Shown here piece after piece: positions 1-8,066 of a stretch of DNA of 64,000 nucleotides. The translations under genes were made by a program, and so were the position numbers. Under the pieces are notes generated by a model, which saw only the letters and a program-made list of their open reading frames with translations, made no database searches and was not told the DNA's origin. Source of the stretch: Ideonella oryzae (GTDB taxonomy: Bacteria; Pseudomonadota; Gammaproteobacteria; Burkholderiales; Burkholderiaceae_C); assembly GCF_024055665.1 (NCBI RefSeq), contig NZ_JAMXMC010000006.1, positions 186,001 to 250,000 on the forward strand. Reading direction: 5' to 3'. The number at the start of each line of letters is the position of its first letter. Positions within the stretch are counted from its first letter, which is position 1.

Positions 1-282
1 CATCACCGGCACACGGTGCGGGGCGAAGCCCTCGTAGACAGCGTGCTCGAAGTGCACCGCCTCGCCGGTCAGCCCGGCGCCCTTCTTGATCGCGCGCTCC
101 AACGTGTCCTTGGGCATGGAGACCTTGCGGGCCTGCTCCACCACCAGGCGCAGCCGGGCGTTGGCCGCCGGATCGGCGCCGTTGCGCGCCGCGATCATGA
201 TGTCCTTGGCGAGTTTGCCGAACAGCCGGCCCTTGGCGTTGGCAGCCAGGTCCTTGTGTTTTGCCTTCCATTGCGCACCCAT
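1..282 (-). CDS. YebC/PmpR/TACO1-family regulator, C-terminus cut off by window edge
   Basis: The first 94 codons of a YebC-family (DUF28) protein, which acts as a DNA-binding regulator or as a translation factor for proline-rich stretches. The N-terminus [20 protein letters not shown] is the family's opening signature, followed by [15 protein letters not shown] and the [13 protein letters not shown] helix typical of the first domain. The start ATG lies at 282-280, and the reading frame is open to base 1, so about 60% of the usual ~240-residue protein lies outside the window. It is transcribed in the same direction as the nif operon but is separated from it by about 160 bp, so it is probably an independent housekeeping gene. 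The exact subfamily (PmpR, YeeN or TACO1-like) cannot be decided from this fragment. Confidence 0.9.
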   Translation of the reverse strand, partial: MGAQWKAKHKDLAANAKGRLFGKLAKDIMIAARNGADPAANARLRLVVEQARKVSMPKDTLERAIKKGAGLTGEAVHFEHAVYEGFAPHRVPVM

Positions 283-445
283 GTTGGAGCTTCCCTCGCG
301 TTGCCGTGAACCATGGGCCGCTGGCGGGATGCGGGCGAATGGCGAAGAACGCGCCCGCGGGGACACAGTCCCAGCCAGCGCGAAGAGGCGGCAATTTTAG
401 AGGACAGGCGCACGCGCGGGCGCCCCCCACCAGGCCCCGAGGGGC

Positions 446-2134
446 TCAGCCCCCCGGCTCGAAGCCGCGGAAGACCGCGCAGCGTTCGAACAGCTCGCGC
501 GAGGGCGCCACCTGCTTGTGGTGGCAGTAGGTGGTCACCAGCTTGGCCAGGCCCTTGATGTCACGTCCGCTGGCCTGGGCATAGTGGCGGGCCAGCCAGT
601 CGATCTGCGCGGCGTCCAGCGCCAGGCCGAACTGGCCGGCCATCACGCGCCAGATGCGGGCCCGCGCCGCCTCGTCGGGCGCCTGGTAGCGGATCAGCGC
701 GATGCAGCGGCTGACGATGGCCTCGTCGATGTCGTCGATGCGGTTGGTGGTCAGGAACAGCAGGCCGTTGAAGTACTCCAGAACCCGCAGGAAGACGCCG
801 ACCACGGCATTCATCGCCAGGTTGTCGTCGCGCCGCTTGATGTAGACGTCGGCCTCGTCGATCAGCATCACCGCGCCCCAGCGCTGGGCGCGCGTGAGGG
901 CCTCCTTCAGCGCGGTCTCCATGGTCGCCACGTTCAGGCCCAGCTGGCCCGAGTGCACGCGGTAGAGCGGCCGGCCGATGATCTCAGCGTAGACCTCGGC
1001 GGTCAGGGTCTTGCCCACGCCGGGTGGGCCGGCGCACAGCACCGTGGTGCCGCCGCTCTTGCCAGCCACGATGTCGTCCATCAGCACGTCCATCTCGGCG
1101 GTCAGGATGTCGATCAGGTCGGTCTGCTCGGGCGGCAGCACCAGCCGGGTCTTCAGCTCGGGCTGGTAGACGTAGAGGCTCAGGTCGTCCACATGCACCC
1201 ACAGGTGCTGGTGCAGTTCCAGGTGGAACAGGAACAGAAAGCCCTGCACCGGCAGCTGGGTGAACAGGCCCTCGGGCTGGGCGGCCCGCTCGGCCTGCAC
1301 CTCGTCCTCGGCGGCGTAGCGGTTGCTCTTGGCGGCCTTGCGCAGATAGGGCCCCAGGATGTCGCCGGTGCTGTCCAGCGTGGCGCTGCGGGGCGGCAGG
1401 ATGCCCTCGTCGTTGACCAGGCGCGCGGGCTGGCCCGAGGCCGAGAGCACCACCTGGTCCTTGCGGGTCCAGTCGGTGTCGCGGTGGGTGGCGCTGGGGT
1501 CCTCGGCCACGAAGCCGATGCCCTGGCCGCAGAACTGCGCGCCGTAGCGGCCACGCCAGTCGATGTAGCGCTCGGCCATGGCATCGTAGGCCGCCAGCAG
1601 GGCCGGCGTCTCCTTCAGCAGGCCCTTGGCCGCCAGGATCTCGGCCACCGTATGGCCGGGCAGATCGGCCTCGACGATGCGCACCGTGGTGCTGACAATG
1701 CCGGCACGCAGCAGCGCCTTGAGTTCGATGAGCACCTTGCCCATTTCCTCGTTGGAGCCCGAGACATAGTCCAGCCGCGTGACCACCCAGGCCGCCGCCC
1801 GTCCGTTGGGCGCGGTGGCGAACAGCCAGCCGCGCCGGGCGTCCTGGATGAGGTAGCGCGCCAGGGCCGGCAGCAGTTGCTCCAGCTCGTCTTCCTCGCC
1901 GAAACGCGGGCCATCGTCGCGCAGCGCGGCCAGCAGGCCGGCCAGCTGGCGGTGGCGGCCCACGGCCCCCTCGACCTCGTAGAGGTTGCCCAGGAAGTCC
2001 AGTTCGGCCAGGTGCAGCTGCTGCCAGGGCAGCTCCAGCCGGTGGGTGTAGCGCAGCTGGTCCTGCAGGCCCGACAGGCGCGGAAAGGCCTGGGCCAGGG
2101 CCTGGACCTGGGCCCGTTCCAGGGCGAGCTTCAT
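446..2134 (-). CDS. AAA+ ATPase, last gene of the nifB operon
   Basis: A 562-residue protein with a C-terminal classical AAA module: Walker A GPPGVGKT (369-376), Walker B VMLIDEAD (422-429), sensor-1 TTN (462-464) and a sensor-2-like GRDIKGL (523-529). The N-terminal ~340 residues match nothing I recognise and probably form a substrate-recognition domain. No membrane segment is apparent. The start ATG overlaps the stop of the upstream flavoprotein gene (ATGA, 2131-2134), which implies translational coupling and perhaps a physical complex. All motifs needed for ATP hydrolysis look intact, so a remodelling or insertion function, such as a MoxR/CbbQ-like activator of a metalloenzyme, is a reasonable inference. 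The substrate is unknown. Its position at the end of a nif operon points to nitrogenase maturation or protection. Confidence 0.85.
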   Translation of the reverse strand: MKLALERAQVQALAQAFPRLSGLQDQLRYTHRLELPWQQLHLAELDFLGNLYEVEGAVGRHRQLAGLLAALRDDGPRFGEEDELEQLLPALARYLIQDARRGWLFATAPNGRAAAWVVTRLDYVSGSNEEMGKVLIELKALLRAGIVSTTVRIVEADLPGHTVAEILAAKGLLKETPALLAAYDAMAERYIDWRGRYGAQFCGQGIGFVAEDPSATHRDTDWTRKDQVVLSASGQPARLVNDEGILPPRSATLDSTGDILGPYLRKAAKSNRYAAEDEVQAERAAQPEGLFTQLPVQGFLFLFHLELHQHLWVHVDDLSLYVYQPELKTRLVLPPEQTDLIDILTAEMDVLMDDIVAGKSGGTTVLCAGPPGVGKTLTAEVYAEIIGRPLYRVHSGQLGLNVATMETALKEALTRAQRWGAVMLIDEADVYIKRRDDNLAMNAVVGVFLRVLEYFNGLLFLTTNRIDDIDEAIVSRCIALIRYQAPDEAARARIWRVMAGQFGLALDAAQIDWLARHYAQASGRDIKGLAKLVTTYCHHKQVAPSRELFERCAVFRGFEPGG

Positions 2135-3768
2135 GCGGCCCCCGTGGCGGCGTCCGCCTTGCGCAGCAGGCGGTCGTTGGCGGCCAGGGCGAAGGCCTGC
2201 CAGACGGCCGCCAGGTCGCGCCGGATGGTGGCCAGGTACTCGCGCGAGGGCTGGTGCTCGAAGGGGAAGTTCGACAGCGCGCAGGAGCTGCTGTTGAAGT
2301 GCACCGCCTCGACCAGCAGCGCATCGGCCAGGCCCTGAAAGGGGGCCAGCACCTGCGGGGTCAGGGCCGCCCGGCCGGCGTCCGCGGGCGCATCGGCCCG
2401 CAGCGGCAGGGTGTCCAGGCGCTGCAGGGCGTCGGCGTAGAGCGACTCCAGCGCCTCCACCAGCGCGCGCTGGGTGAGCTGGGCGTCCTGTTGGCGCGAC
2501 AGGGCCTGGTGCAGGCGCTGGCGGTAGCGCTGCACCGCCTGGCCGCGCTGCTCGGCCACCCAGTCGCCGAACAGGCGCAGTTGGGCGTCGTTGGCGGCCT
2601 CGGGCGGGCGGGCCGCTTGCAGCGGTTGCTGCAGCAGGTGGCGCAGCCGGGCCGCCGCGCCCAGCGCGCCTTCCAGGTAGCCGGTGCCGCGCTGGGCCGT
2701 CTCGGCCCCGCCGAACAGCAGCCGGCCGTCCCACTGCGGCAGTTGCAGCGTGTCGGTGGCGGCGCCCGGTCCGGGGTGGGCGGCCTGGCCCTCGCTGGCG
2801 TGGTCCAGCGGGCTGCAGGTGAAGGGCTCCTCGGCCCAGTCCTGCCAGTGCAGGTCGCCATCGCGCGCGGCCTCGCCGAAGAGCATGGCCATCTGGCTTT
2901 CCACCAGCAGCGGCATGCTGCGGGCGAAGGCCGGGCGCTGCGCGGCCGGCAGCGCGCTGAAACCGGCCAGCGCGGCGCCGGCCGGCCCGCTGGCGTCGAA
3001 GACCTCGGCCAGCACCGCCTGGGCATGGGTGACCCAGGCGTTGCCGCTGTGGCCCTCGGCCCGCCAGAAGGCATCGGGGTAGGCCACGGCCGCCTTGGCG
3101 GCGGTGGCCATCCAGGTGGGCTGGGCCTGCAGGGCCTCGTCCACCGCGGCGGGCAGGGCTGGCTCGAAGCGCAAGCCGGCCTGGGCCACGCGCGGCGGCA
3201 GGGCCAGCACGACGCGGCGGGCCCGCACCGTGTGTTCCTGCCCGCCCAGGCGCAGGGACAGGCGCACGTGGTCGCCCGCGTCGGTCACGGCCAGCAGGGT
3301 CTGGCCCAGGTGCAACCGGGTCAGCGGCAAGGGCCGGGCCAGGGCCGCCACCAGGGCCCCCATGCCGCCGGCCAGGCGACGCGCGCCGCCGTGCAGGCTG
3401 CCCTGCCCGGGCGGGGCCGGCAGGGTGGCGTCCCCGTCCTGCGCGGTGGCGCTGGCCACGGCCACCGTGGCCGGGGGCTCGGTGGCCTGGTCCAGCAGCA
3501 GCACCTGGCCGTCGTCGGCCTGGGCCACCGTCTCCAGGCCCAGGTCGGCCACCAGCCGCGCCATCGAGGGCTGGTGGTCGGGCCAGTACCAGGTGGGCCC
3601 CAGGTCCAGGGGCTGGCCCTGGGCGCCGGTGGCGGTCAGCACCCGGCCGCCCAGGCGCTCGCGCCCCTCGAACAGCGCCCAGTCCAGGCGGCGGGCCTGC
3701 AGGCTGTGCGCCAGCGCCAGCCCACACACGCCGCCACCGACGATGGCCACGTCCAGCATCTTGTCCAT
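2131..3768 (-). CDS. FAD-dependent amine-oxidase-like protein with C-terminal extension
   Basis: A 545-residue flavoprotein of the flavin amine oxidase/phytoene desaturase superfamily. It has an N-terminal Rossmann motif VGGGVCGLALA (10-20), the ribose-binding acidic residue in FEGRERLGGR (33-42), a YPDAFWR segment preceded by a conserved-looking Lys (225), and the C-terminal FAD signature FGGAETAQRGTGYLEGA (352-368). About 165 residues continue beyond the usual end of the family (381-545). They are largely helical and Gln/Ala/Leu-rich and could form a partner-binding domain. There is no signal peptide, so it should be cytoplasmic. It sits 42 bp downstream of a [2Fe-2S] ferredoxin gene and overlaps the AAA+ ATPase gene by 4 bp. 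Substrate is unknown; a redox step in nitrogenase maturation is an inference. Confidence 0.82.
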   Translation of the reverse strand: MDKMLDVAIVGGGVCGLALAHSLQARRLDWALFEGRERLGGRVLTATGAQGQPLDLGPTWYWPDHQPSMARLVADLGLETVAQADDGQVLLLDQATEPPATVAVASATAQDGDATLPAPPGQGSLHGGARRLAGGMGALVAALARPLPLTRLHLGQTLLAVTDAGDHVRLSLRLGGQEHTVRARRVVLALPPRVAQAGLRFEPALPAAVDEALQAQPTWMATAAKAAVAYPDAFWRAEGHSGNAWVTHAQAVLAEVFDASGPAGAALAGFSALPAAQRPAFARSMPLLVESQMAMLFGEAARDGDLHWQDWAEEPFTCSPLDHASEGQAAHPGPGAATDTLQLPQWDGRLLFGGAETAQRGTGYLEGALGAAARLRHLLQQPLQAARPPEAANDAQLRLFGDWVAEQRGQAVQRYRQRLHQALSRQQDAQLTQRALVEALESLYADALQRLDTLPLRADAPADAGRAALTPQVLAPFQGLADALLVEAVHFNSSSCALSNFPFEHQPSREYLATIRRDLAAVWQAFALAANDRLLRKADAATGAA

Positions 3769-3810
3769 GGGGCCTCCTGCGGACCGGGTGGATGGGGACA
3801 GAAGCCTGGG

Positions 3811-4119
3811 TCAGAAGCCCGAGAGCGCGCCCAGCAGCTCCACGGTCACCGGCTCGGTGCCGAGGATGCTGACCTGGCAGGCCAGGCGCGACTTGCTGCC
3901 CACGCCCACCAGGGTGTCGAGCTTGGCGTTCTCTTCGGAGGTCATCTTGGAAACGCCCTTGCGTCCTTCCTTGATGAACACATGGCAGGCGCCGCAACTG
4001 GCCTTGCCGCCGCACTTGCTCACCAGCTTCTCGCCGGCGGCCAGCAGGGTCTGCAGCAGATTGGCACCTTCGCTCACGTCCACGGTGGCACCGGAAGGCA
4101 GGATGGTCAGGGTGGTCAT
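3811..4119 (-). CDS. Plant-type [2Fe-2S] ferredoxin in nif operon
   Basis: A 102-residue ferredoxin with the cluster ligands Cys36, Cys42 and Cys45 (KCGGKASCGACHV) and Cys81 (RLACQV), the spacing of plant/ISC-type [2Fe-2S] ferredoxins. It would be a soluble one-electron carrier. It lies between the SIR2-like gene (35 bp gap) and the amine-oxidase-like flavoprotein gene (42 bp gap), so an electron-transfer partnership with that flavoprotein is plausible. It is distinct from the isc-linked Fdx at 21742-22131 and from the 2[4Fe-4S] FdxN. Comparable nif-linked [2Fe-2S] ferredoxins exist in many diazotrophs, but which one donates electrons to nitrogenase in this organism cannot be told. Confidence 0.93.
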   Translation of the reverse strand: MTTLTILPSGATVDVSEGANLLQTLLAAGEKLVSKCGGKASCGACHVFIKEGRKGVSKMTSEENAKLDTLVGVGSKSRLACQVSILGTEPVTVELLGALSGF

Positions 4120-4154
4120 GGTCTTCTCCTCTTGAGGTCAGGGTGAAAGTGGGC

Positions 4155-5000
4155 TCAGGCCGCGACGGCCACGCCCCGGGTGAGCTGCGCGGCCACCTCG
4201 GCCAGCGGCAGCGCGATGCGGGTGACGCCCTGCTCCTCGAGGAAGCGGGCCTCCATGCGGGTGGGCGCATCGGGCAGCACCGCGTAGTGCGGGCCGCCGG
4301 AGCGCTTCATGATCTGGCGGGCGAAGGTGCGCGGCAGCTGGTCGTTGAAGCGGCAGCCCAGGAAGACGAAGCCCAGGCTGGCGCGGCGGGCCTGCACCAC
4401 CGGCGGGATGGGCGTCTGGATGTCGATCTCGGTCAGCACCTCGACGTGGTCCGAGTCGGACACCAGGTAGTTGCTGGCCGGCAGGTGGCCGCCCCAGGGC
4501 TTGTAGAACACGGTGGTCACGTCCACCGGCTCCTCGGTCAGCGGCTGGCCATCGGCGCCGTACCAACCGAACCAGGTGCCGAAGTGCTCGCTCTGCGACA
4601 GGCCCTGCACCTCGGCCCAGTCGCTGCGGCCGCTCAGCGCGCCGCGCATCGTGTCGTCGTACCAGGCGTCGACGATCAGCGGTGTCTTCAGGCTGGCGAC
4701 CCAGCGGTGCAGCGGGCTGGGCGCCGGCAGCGCGGCATAGGCCAGGTCCATGCCGCTGACCAGGGTCTTGCGGTGCTTGAAGTTCTCGATGAACTGCGCG
4801 GCCTGGGTCAGGCGGTTCTTGATCTTGCCGGGCACGCTGTTGCGGGTGGTCAGCACCGTCGCCAGGGCCAGCGGGTCGCCCGGCACCGGCAGCTCGGCAC
4901 ACAGGCCCAGCATGCCGGGGCCCAGATAGGGCGAGAGTGATCCTGTGCGCAGGCCGGCAGCGACGTCGTCGGGCAGGTGGTCCAGGGTGGTGAAGGTCAT
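4155..5000 (-). CDS. SIR2-like domain protein linked to nif genes, catalytic motif altered
   Basis: A 281-residue protein that resembles prokaryotic SIR2/SIR2_2 domains: an N-terminal glycine loop (YLGPGMLGL, 25-33), a central PLHRWVASLKTPLIVDAWYD (96-115), SNYLVSDSDHVEVL (176-189), and the typical C-terminal LGFVFLGCRFND (209-220). In active members the central motif reads TTNYD; here the aligned segment is VDAWYD, so the NAD-contacting Asn is missing and NAD hydrolysis or deacetylation is doubtful. The start at 5000 is chosen because GGAG lies at the right distance; an in-frame upstream ATG (5048) has no family support. The gene lies between the DegT-like and ferredoxin genes with ~25-35 bp gaps. 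The SIR2 assignment is fold-level only; the function is unknown. Confidence 0.72.
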   Translation of the reverse strand: MTFTTLDHLPDDVAAGLRTGSLSPYLGPGMLGLCAELPVPGDPLALATVLTTRNSVPGKIKNRLTQAAQFIENFKHRKTLVSGMDLAYAALPAPSPLHRWVASLKTPLIVDAWYDDTMRGALSGRSDWAEVQGLSQSEHFGTWFGWYGADGQPLTEEPVDVTTVFYKPWGGHLPASNYLVSDSDHVEVLTEIDIQTPIPPVVQARRASLGFVFLGCRFNDQLPRTFARQIMKRSGGPHYAVLPDAPTRMEARFLEEQGVTRIALPLAEVAAQLTRGVAVAA

Positions 5001-5025
5001 GGGCGTCTCCCGTGAAGGCAACAGG

Positions 5026-6312
5026 TCAGTAGATGGGCACGCCGGCACCGATGTTGGTGGCGATGTCCTTGAGGGCGCCGACGATGAAGCGCACCGCGTC
5101 CTCGTCGAGCAGGGCGTGGAACGGCAGGGCCAGGGCGCGGTCGCCGATGCGCTCGGCCAGCGGCAGATCCCCCCGCTTCCAGCCTTGCTGCTGGTAGAAG
5201 AACTGCTGGTGCAGCGGCTTGCAGAAGGGCGCCGCCTCGATGTGCTCGCGGTTCAGGTCGTCGACGATCTGCTTGCGCGCACTGGCGGTGAAGCGGGTGC
5301 CCAGGTGCACCTGCCAGACCATCCAGTGCACCTCGTCCACGTCGTCGGCGATGTAGGGCGGCTTGATGCCCTCGAAGCTGTTCATCAGGTCGCGGTAGAG
5401 GGCCTCGACGACCTTGCGGTGCGCCAGCAGCTCGTCGATGCGGGCCAGCTGGCCCACGCCCATCGCGGCGGTCAGCTCGCTGATGCCGGCCTGCAGCGGC
5501 ACCCGCGCCCCCACCGACAGCGAGTTGCGGTCCTTGATGGAGCGCTGACGCAGGTAGCGCAGCTCGATGGCCAGGCGTTCGTCGTCGGTGACGACCATGG
5601 CGCCGTCGCCACAGGCCAGCGCGCTGGGCTGGGAGAAGTCGAACACGGCCAGGTCGCCGAAGCTGCCGACCTTGCGGCCCTGGTAGCGCGAGCCCAGGGC
5701 CTCGGTGGAGTCCTCGATCAGGGCGATGCCGTGGCGGTCGGCCAGCGCGCGCAGCGGGCCCCAGGCCGCCGGGTGGCCGTTGACATTGCCGGCCAGGATG
5801 GCCTTGGTGCGCGGCGTGATGCGGGCCTCGGCCCGCACCGGGTCCAGGCAACCGGTCCAGTAGTGGATGTCGGAGAACACCAGCGTGGCACCGGCCAGGC
5901 TCACCGCCTGCGCCACCTGGTGCCAGCCGTGGGGCGAGGCGATGACCTCGTCGCCCGGGCCGATGCCCAGGGCCCGCAGCGCCAGCCAGGTGCCCAGGGT
6001 GCCGCTGGCCACCGACACCGCGTGGGCCCGGCCCAGCCAGCGGGCGAAGCTCTGCTCGAAGCGCTCGACCATGGGGCCGGCCGTCAGGCGCGAGCCGGAC
6101 ATGGCCGTCTCCACCAGCTTGAGCTCCAGCTCGGACAGGTCGGGATCGGACAGCACGATCCAGTCGTCCCCCAGCAGGTCGTCGCTCTCGGGCCGCTCGT
6201 CGGCCACCAGACCGTCCGCGCCGATGGCGGCGAAGGGGTCGCTGCCCTCGGCATTGCCGCCGGGCACCGGGGTGACGTGGGCTTCGGGGTCCAGGGTGGC
6301 GGGGCTGTTCAT
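5026..6312 (-). CDS. DegT/DnrJ/EryC1-fold protein lacking the PLP lysine
   Basis: A 428-residue protein with the fold of DegT/DnrJ/EryC1/StrS aminotransferases: AHAVSVASGTLGTWLALRAL (96-115), GDEVIASPHGW (120-130), ALIEDSTEALGSRY (197-210) and FGDLAVFDFSQPSALACGDG (218-237). In working sugar aminotransferases the segment after FSF carries the PLP-linking lysine (FSFHxxK). Here that position is Ser230, so ordinary transamination is unlikely; a lyase-type, PLP-binding-only or structural role is possible. The first ~50 residues are an acidic extension not seen in typical members. The chosen start ATG at 6312 lies 25 bp after the preceding stop but has only a weak ribosome site. The gene lies inside the nif operon, not in a sugar locus, which argues against a role in O-antigen synthesis. 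Confidence 0.8.
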   Translation of the reverse strand: MNSPATLDPEAHVTPVPGGNAEGSDPFAAIGADGLVADERPESDDLLGDDWIVLSDPDLSELELKLVETAMSGSRLTAGPMVERFEQSFARWLGRAHAVSVASGTLGTWLALRALGIGPGDEVIASPHGWHQVAQAVSLAGATLVFSDIHYWTGCLDPVRAEARITPRTKAILAGNVNGHPAAWGPLRALADRHGIALIEDSTEALGSRYQGRKVGSFGDLAVFDFSQPSALACGDGAMVVTDDERLAIELRYLRQRSIKDRNSLSVGARVPLQAGISELTAAMGVGQLARIDELLAHRKVVEALYRDLMNSFEGIKPPYIADDVDEVHWMVWQVHLGTRFTASARKQIVDDLNREHIEAAPFCKPLHQQFFYQQQGWKRGDLPLAERIGDRALALPFHALLDEDAVRFIVGALKDIATNIGAGVPIY

Positions 6313-6337
6313 GGCGGCGGCTTTCGTGGAGAGGGGT

Positions 6338-6619
6338 TCAGGCCTTGTCGGCCAGATAGAAGCCGGACAGCGCCGACAGCTCCGTGCTGACCTGCCAGCA
6401 GTGGCCGTCGCTGACGGCGCCCCACAGCAGGCGGCGCTGGCCCACGGCGGCCGGCGTCTCGCCGCGCATGTCGAAGGCATCGACCACGATCACCCGCAGC
6501 GGGGCGAAGCGCTCGCGCAGCAGCAGGGCGGCCTCGCGCACGGTGTTGGCGCTGTCGGCCAGGGCAATGGCCTCGGACAGCGAGGCGGCGCGGGGGCTCA
6601 CGTCGGCGGTGGCGTTCAT
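6338..6619 (-). CDS. Small nif-cluster protein of unknown function (DUF6129-like)
   Basis: A 93-residue soluble protein. From memory it resembles a short family (DUF6129) found only near nif genes, but I cannot verify that without a search. It starts 11 bp after nifT and ends 25 bp before the DegT-like gene, so it is co-transcribed. The N-terminal half is predicted helical (LSEAIALADSANTVREAALL). The C-terminal half contains VIVVDAFDMRGETP and a single Cys. No known enzymatic motif is present. The conserved neighbourhood, small size and operon position suggest an accessory role in nitrogenase assembly. Confidence 0.7.
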   Translation of the reverse strand: MNATADVSPRAASLSEAIALADSANTVREAALLLRERFAPLRVIVVDAFDMRGETPAAVGQRRLLWGAVSDGHCWQVSTELSALSGFYLADKA

Positions 6620-6630
6620 GGCGGGCCCCT

Positions 6631-6843
6631 TCAGTCGCCGGAGAGGCGGCGGGCCTCGACGGTGATCGGCAGGCTGGTGCCCTCGGGCATCTCCGGCAGG
6701 GCCAGCACCCAGTCGTTGGCCAGGGTCACGGTGCCGCCCCAGAGATCGGGCTTCTCGTGCGAGACGATGGGCTCCTCCAGGTCCTTCTTGGCCACGTAGG
6801 CGGACAGGATGCCAGCGGCGCTTCGGCGGATCATGACTTTCAT
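6631..6843 (-). CDS. nifT: NifT/FixU family protein
   Basis: A 70-residue protein that matches NifT/FixU almost end to end: MKVMIRR at the start, LSAYVAKKDLEEPIV, LWGGTVTLAND, and the terminal PITVEARRL. NifT is a small nif-linked protein whose deletion has little effect in Klebsiella; a role in nitrogenase cofactor maturation has been suggested but not proven. It lies 32 bp downstream of nifS and 11 bp upstream of the small DUF6129-like gene. The length is normal for the family. Confidence 0.95.
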   Translation of the reverse strand: MKVMIRRSAAGILSAYVAKKDLEEPIVSHEKPDLWGGTVTLANDWVLALPEMPEGTSLPITVEARRLSGD

Positions 6844-6875
6844 GGGAACTCCTGGGGATGGGTCAAAAGATTCGG

Positions 6876-8048
6876 TCAGGCCGGCGTGGCCAATGCAGGG
6901 GTGATCGGGTGGTCCTCGCGCAGCAGCGGCAGCACGCTCTCGCGCACCGCCGCCAAGGCCTGGGCGATGTCATCGGCCGTGGTGTCGCGCCCCAGCGAGA
7001 AGCGGACCTCGGCCTTGGCCTGCACCGGCGTGAGGCCCATGGCCAGCATCACATGCGAAGGCTGGGTGCTGCCGGCGCCACAGGCCGCGCCGCTGCTGGC
7101 CCGCACGCCGACGCGTTCCAGCTTGCCCAGCACCTGCTCGGCATCGCGTTCGCCAAAGCGCACGCAGACGGTGTTGGCGATGCGCGGCGCGCCCTGCCCC
7201 AGCAGCACGACGGCGGGGTGCAGGGCCAGCAGGCCCTGTTCCAGCGTCTGGCGCAGGGCGCTCATGCGGCTCAGGTCCTCGTTCAAGGTGGTGGAAATCG
7301 CGTCCGCCGCCGCGGCAAAGCCGGCGATGCCCGGCCCGTTCTCGGTGCCGCCACGGCGCTTGCGCTCCTGCTTGCCCTCTATCAGCGCCGGCCAGGCCAG
7401 GCCCTTGCGCACGACCAGGGCCCCCACGCCCTGCGGGCCGTGCAGCTTGTGGGCCGCGCAGGACCAGAGGTCGGCGCCGCTGGACTCGAAGCGCAGCGTG
7501 GACTTGCCCACCGCCTGGGTCGCATCCACATGGAAGGGCACCTCGTGCGCCCGGGCCAGGGCCGAGAGCTCGGCCAGCGGATGGCAGACGCCGGTCTCGT
7601 TGTTGGCCGCCATCACGCTGAGCAGGGCCACGTCCGGCCCGATCAGCCGGGCGGCGGCGTCCAGGTCCAGCCGGCCCTGGCCATCCACCGGGATCAGGTC
7701 GACCGGCGTGCCCTCGCGCCGCAGGCGCTCGGCCAGGCCCAGCAGGCCCGCGTGCTCCACGGCCGACAGCAGCAGGCGGGTGCGGCCCAGCGCACGGCCA
7801 CGGGCCAGCGCCCCCAGCACCGCCTGGTGGTTGGCCTCGGTGGCGCCGCTGGTGAACACCAGCTCGGCCGGCTGGCAGCCCAGCAGGGCCGCCACGCGGG
7901 CCCGGGCCTCGGCCTGCGCCCGGCGGGCGTCCTGGCCGGCGGCGTGCATCGAGGAGGGATTGGCCCAGCCGCTCTCCATGGCCCGCACCAGGGCCTGCAC
8001 CACGGCCGGCAGCGGACGGGTGGTGGCGTTGTGGTCCAGGTCGATCAT
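6876..8048 (-). CDS. nifS: Cysteine desulfurase, NifS type
   Basis: A 390-residue PLP-dependent class-V aminotransferase fold that takes sulfur from cysteine for Fe-S cluster assembly. It shows LDHNATTRPLP (3-13), FTSGATEANH, the PLP-lysine context CAAHKLHGPQGVGAL, and the sulfur-accepting cysteine in the loop SSGAACGAGSTQPSHV. This loop and the overall length fit NifS better than IscS, and a separate IscS is encoded at 25407-26621. It is preceded by GGAGAGGG at a good distance and lies 18 bp from the unknown gene upstream. Its place in the nifB operon suggests that it supplies sulfur for nitrogenase metalloclusters. No nifU is present next to it. Confidence 0.92.
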   Translation of the reverse strand: MIDLDHNATTRPLPAVVQALVRAMESGWANPSSMHAAGQDARRAQAEARARVAALLGCQPAELVFTSGATEANHQAVLGALARGRALGRTRLLLSAVEHAGLLGLAERLRREGTPVDLIPVDGQGRLDLDAAARLIGPDVALLSVMAANNETGVCHPLAELSALARAHEVPFHVDATQAVGKSTLRFESSGADLWSCAAHKLHGPQGVGALVVRKGLAWPALIEGKQERKRRGGTENGPGIAGFAAAADAISTTLNEDLSRMSALRQTLEQGLLALHPAVVLLGQGAPRIANTVCVRFGERDAEQVLGKLERVGVRASSGAACGAGSTQPSHVMLAMGLTPVQAKAEVRFSLGRDTTADDIAQALAAVRESVLPLLREDHPITPALATPA

Positions 8049-8066
8049 GGCGTGCCCTCTCCGGCC

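Noticed and set aside
446..6312. SIR2-like plus AAA+ (and the distant HEPN-like gene) as an anti-phage defence system
   Set aside because: The genes are embedded in a nif transcript, the SIR2 and HEPN active motifs are missing, and there is no effector or mobile context. A nitrogen-fixation role fits better.
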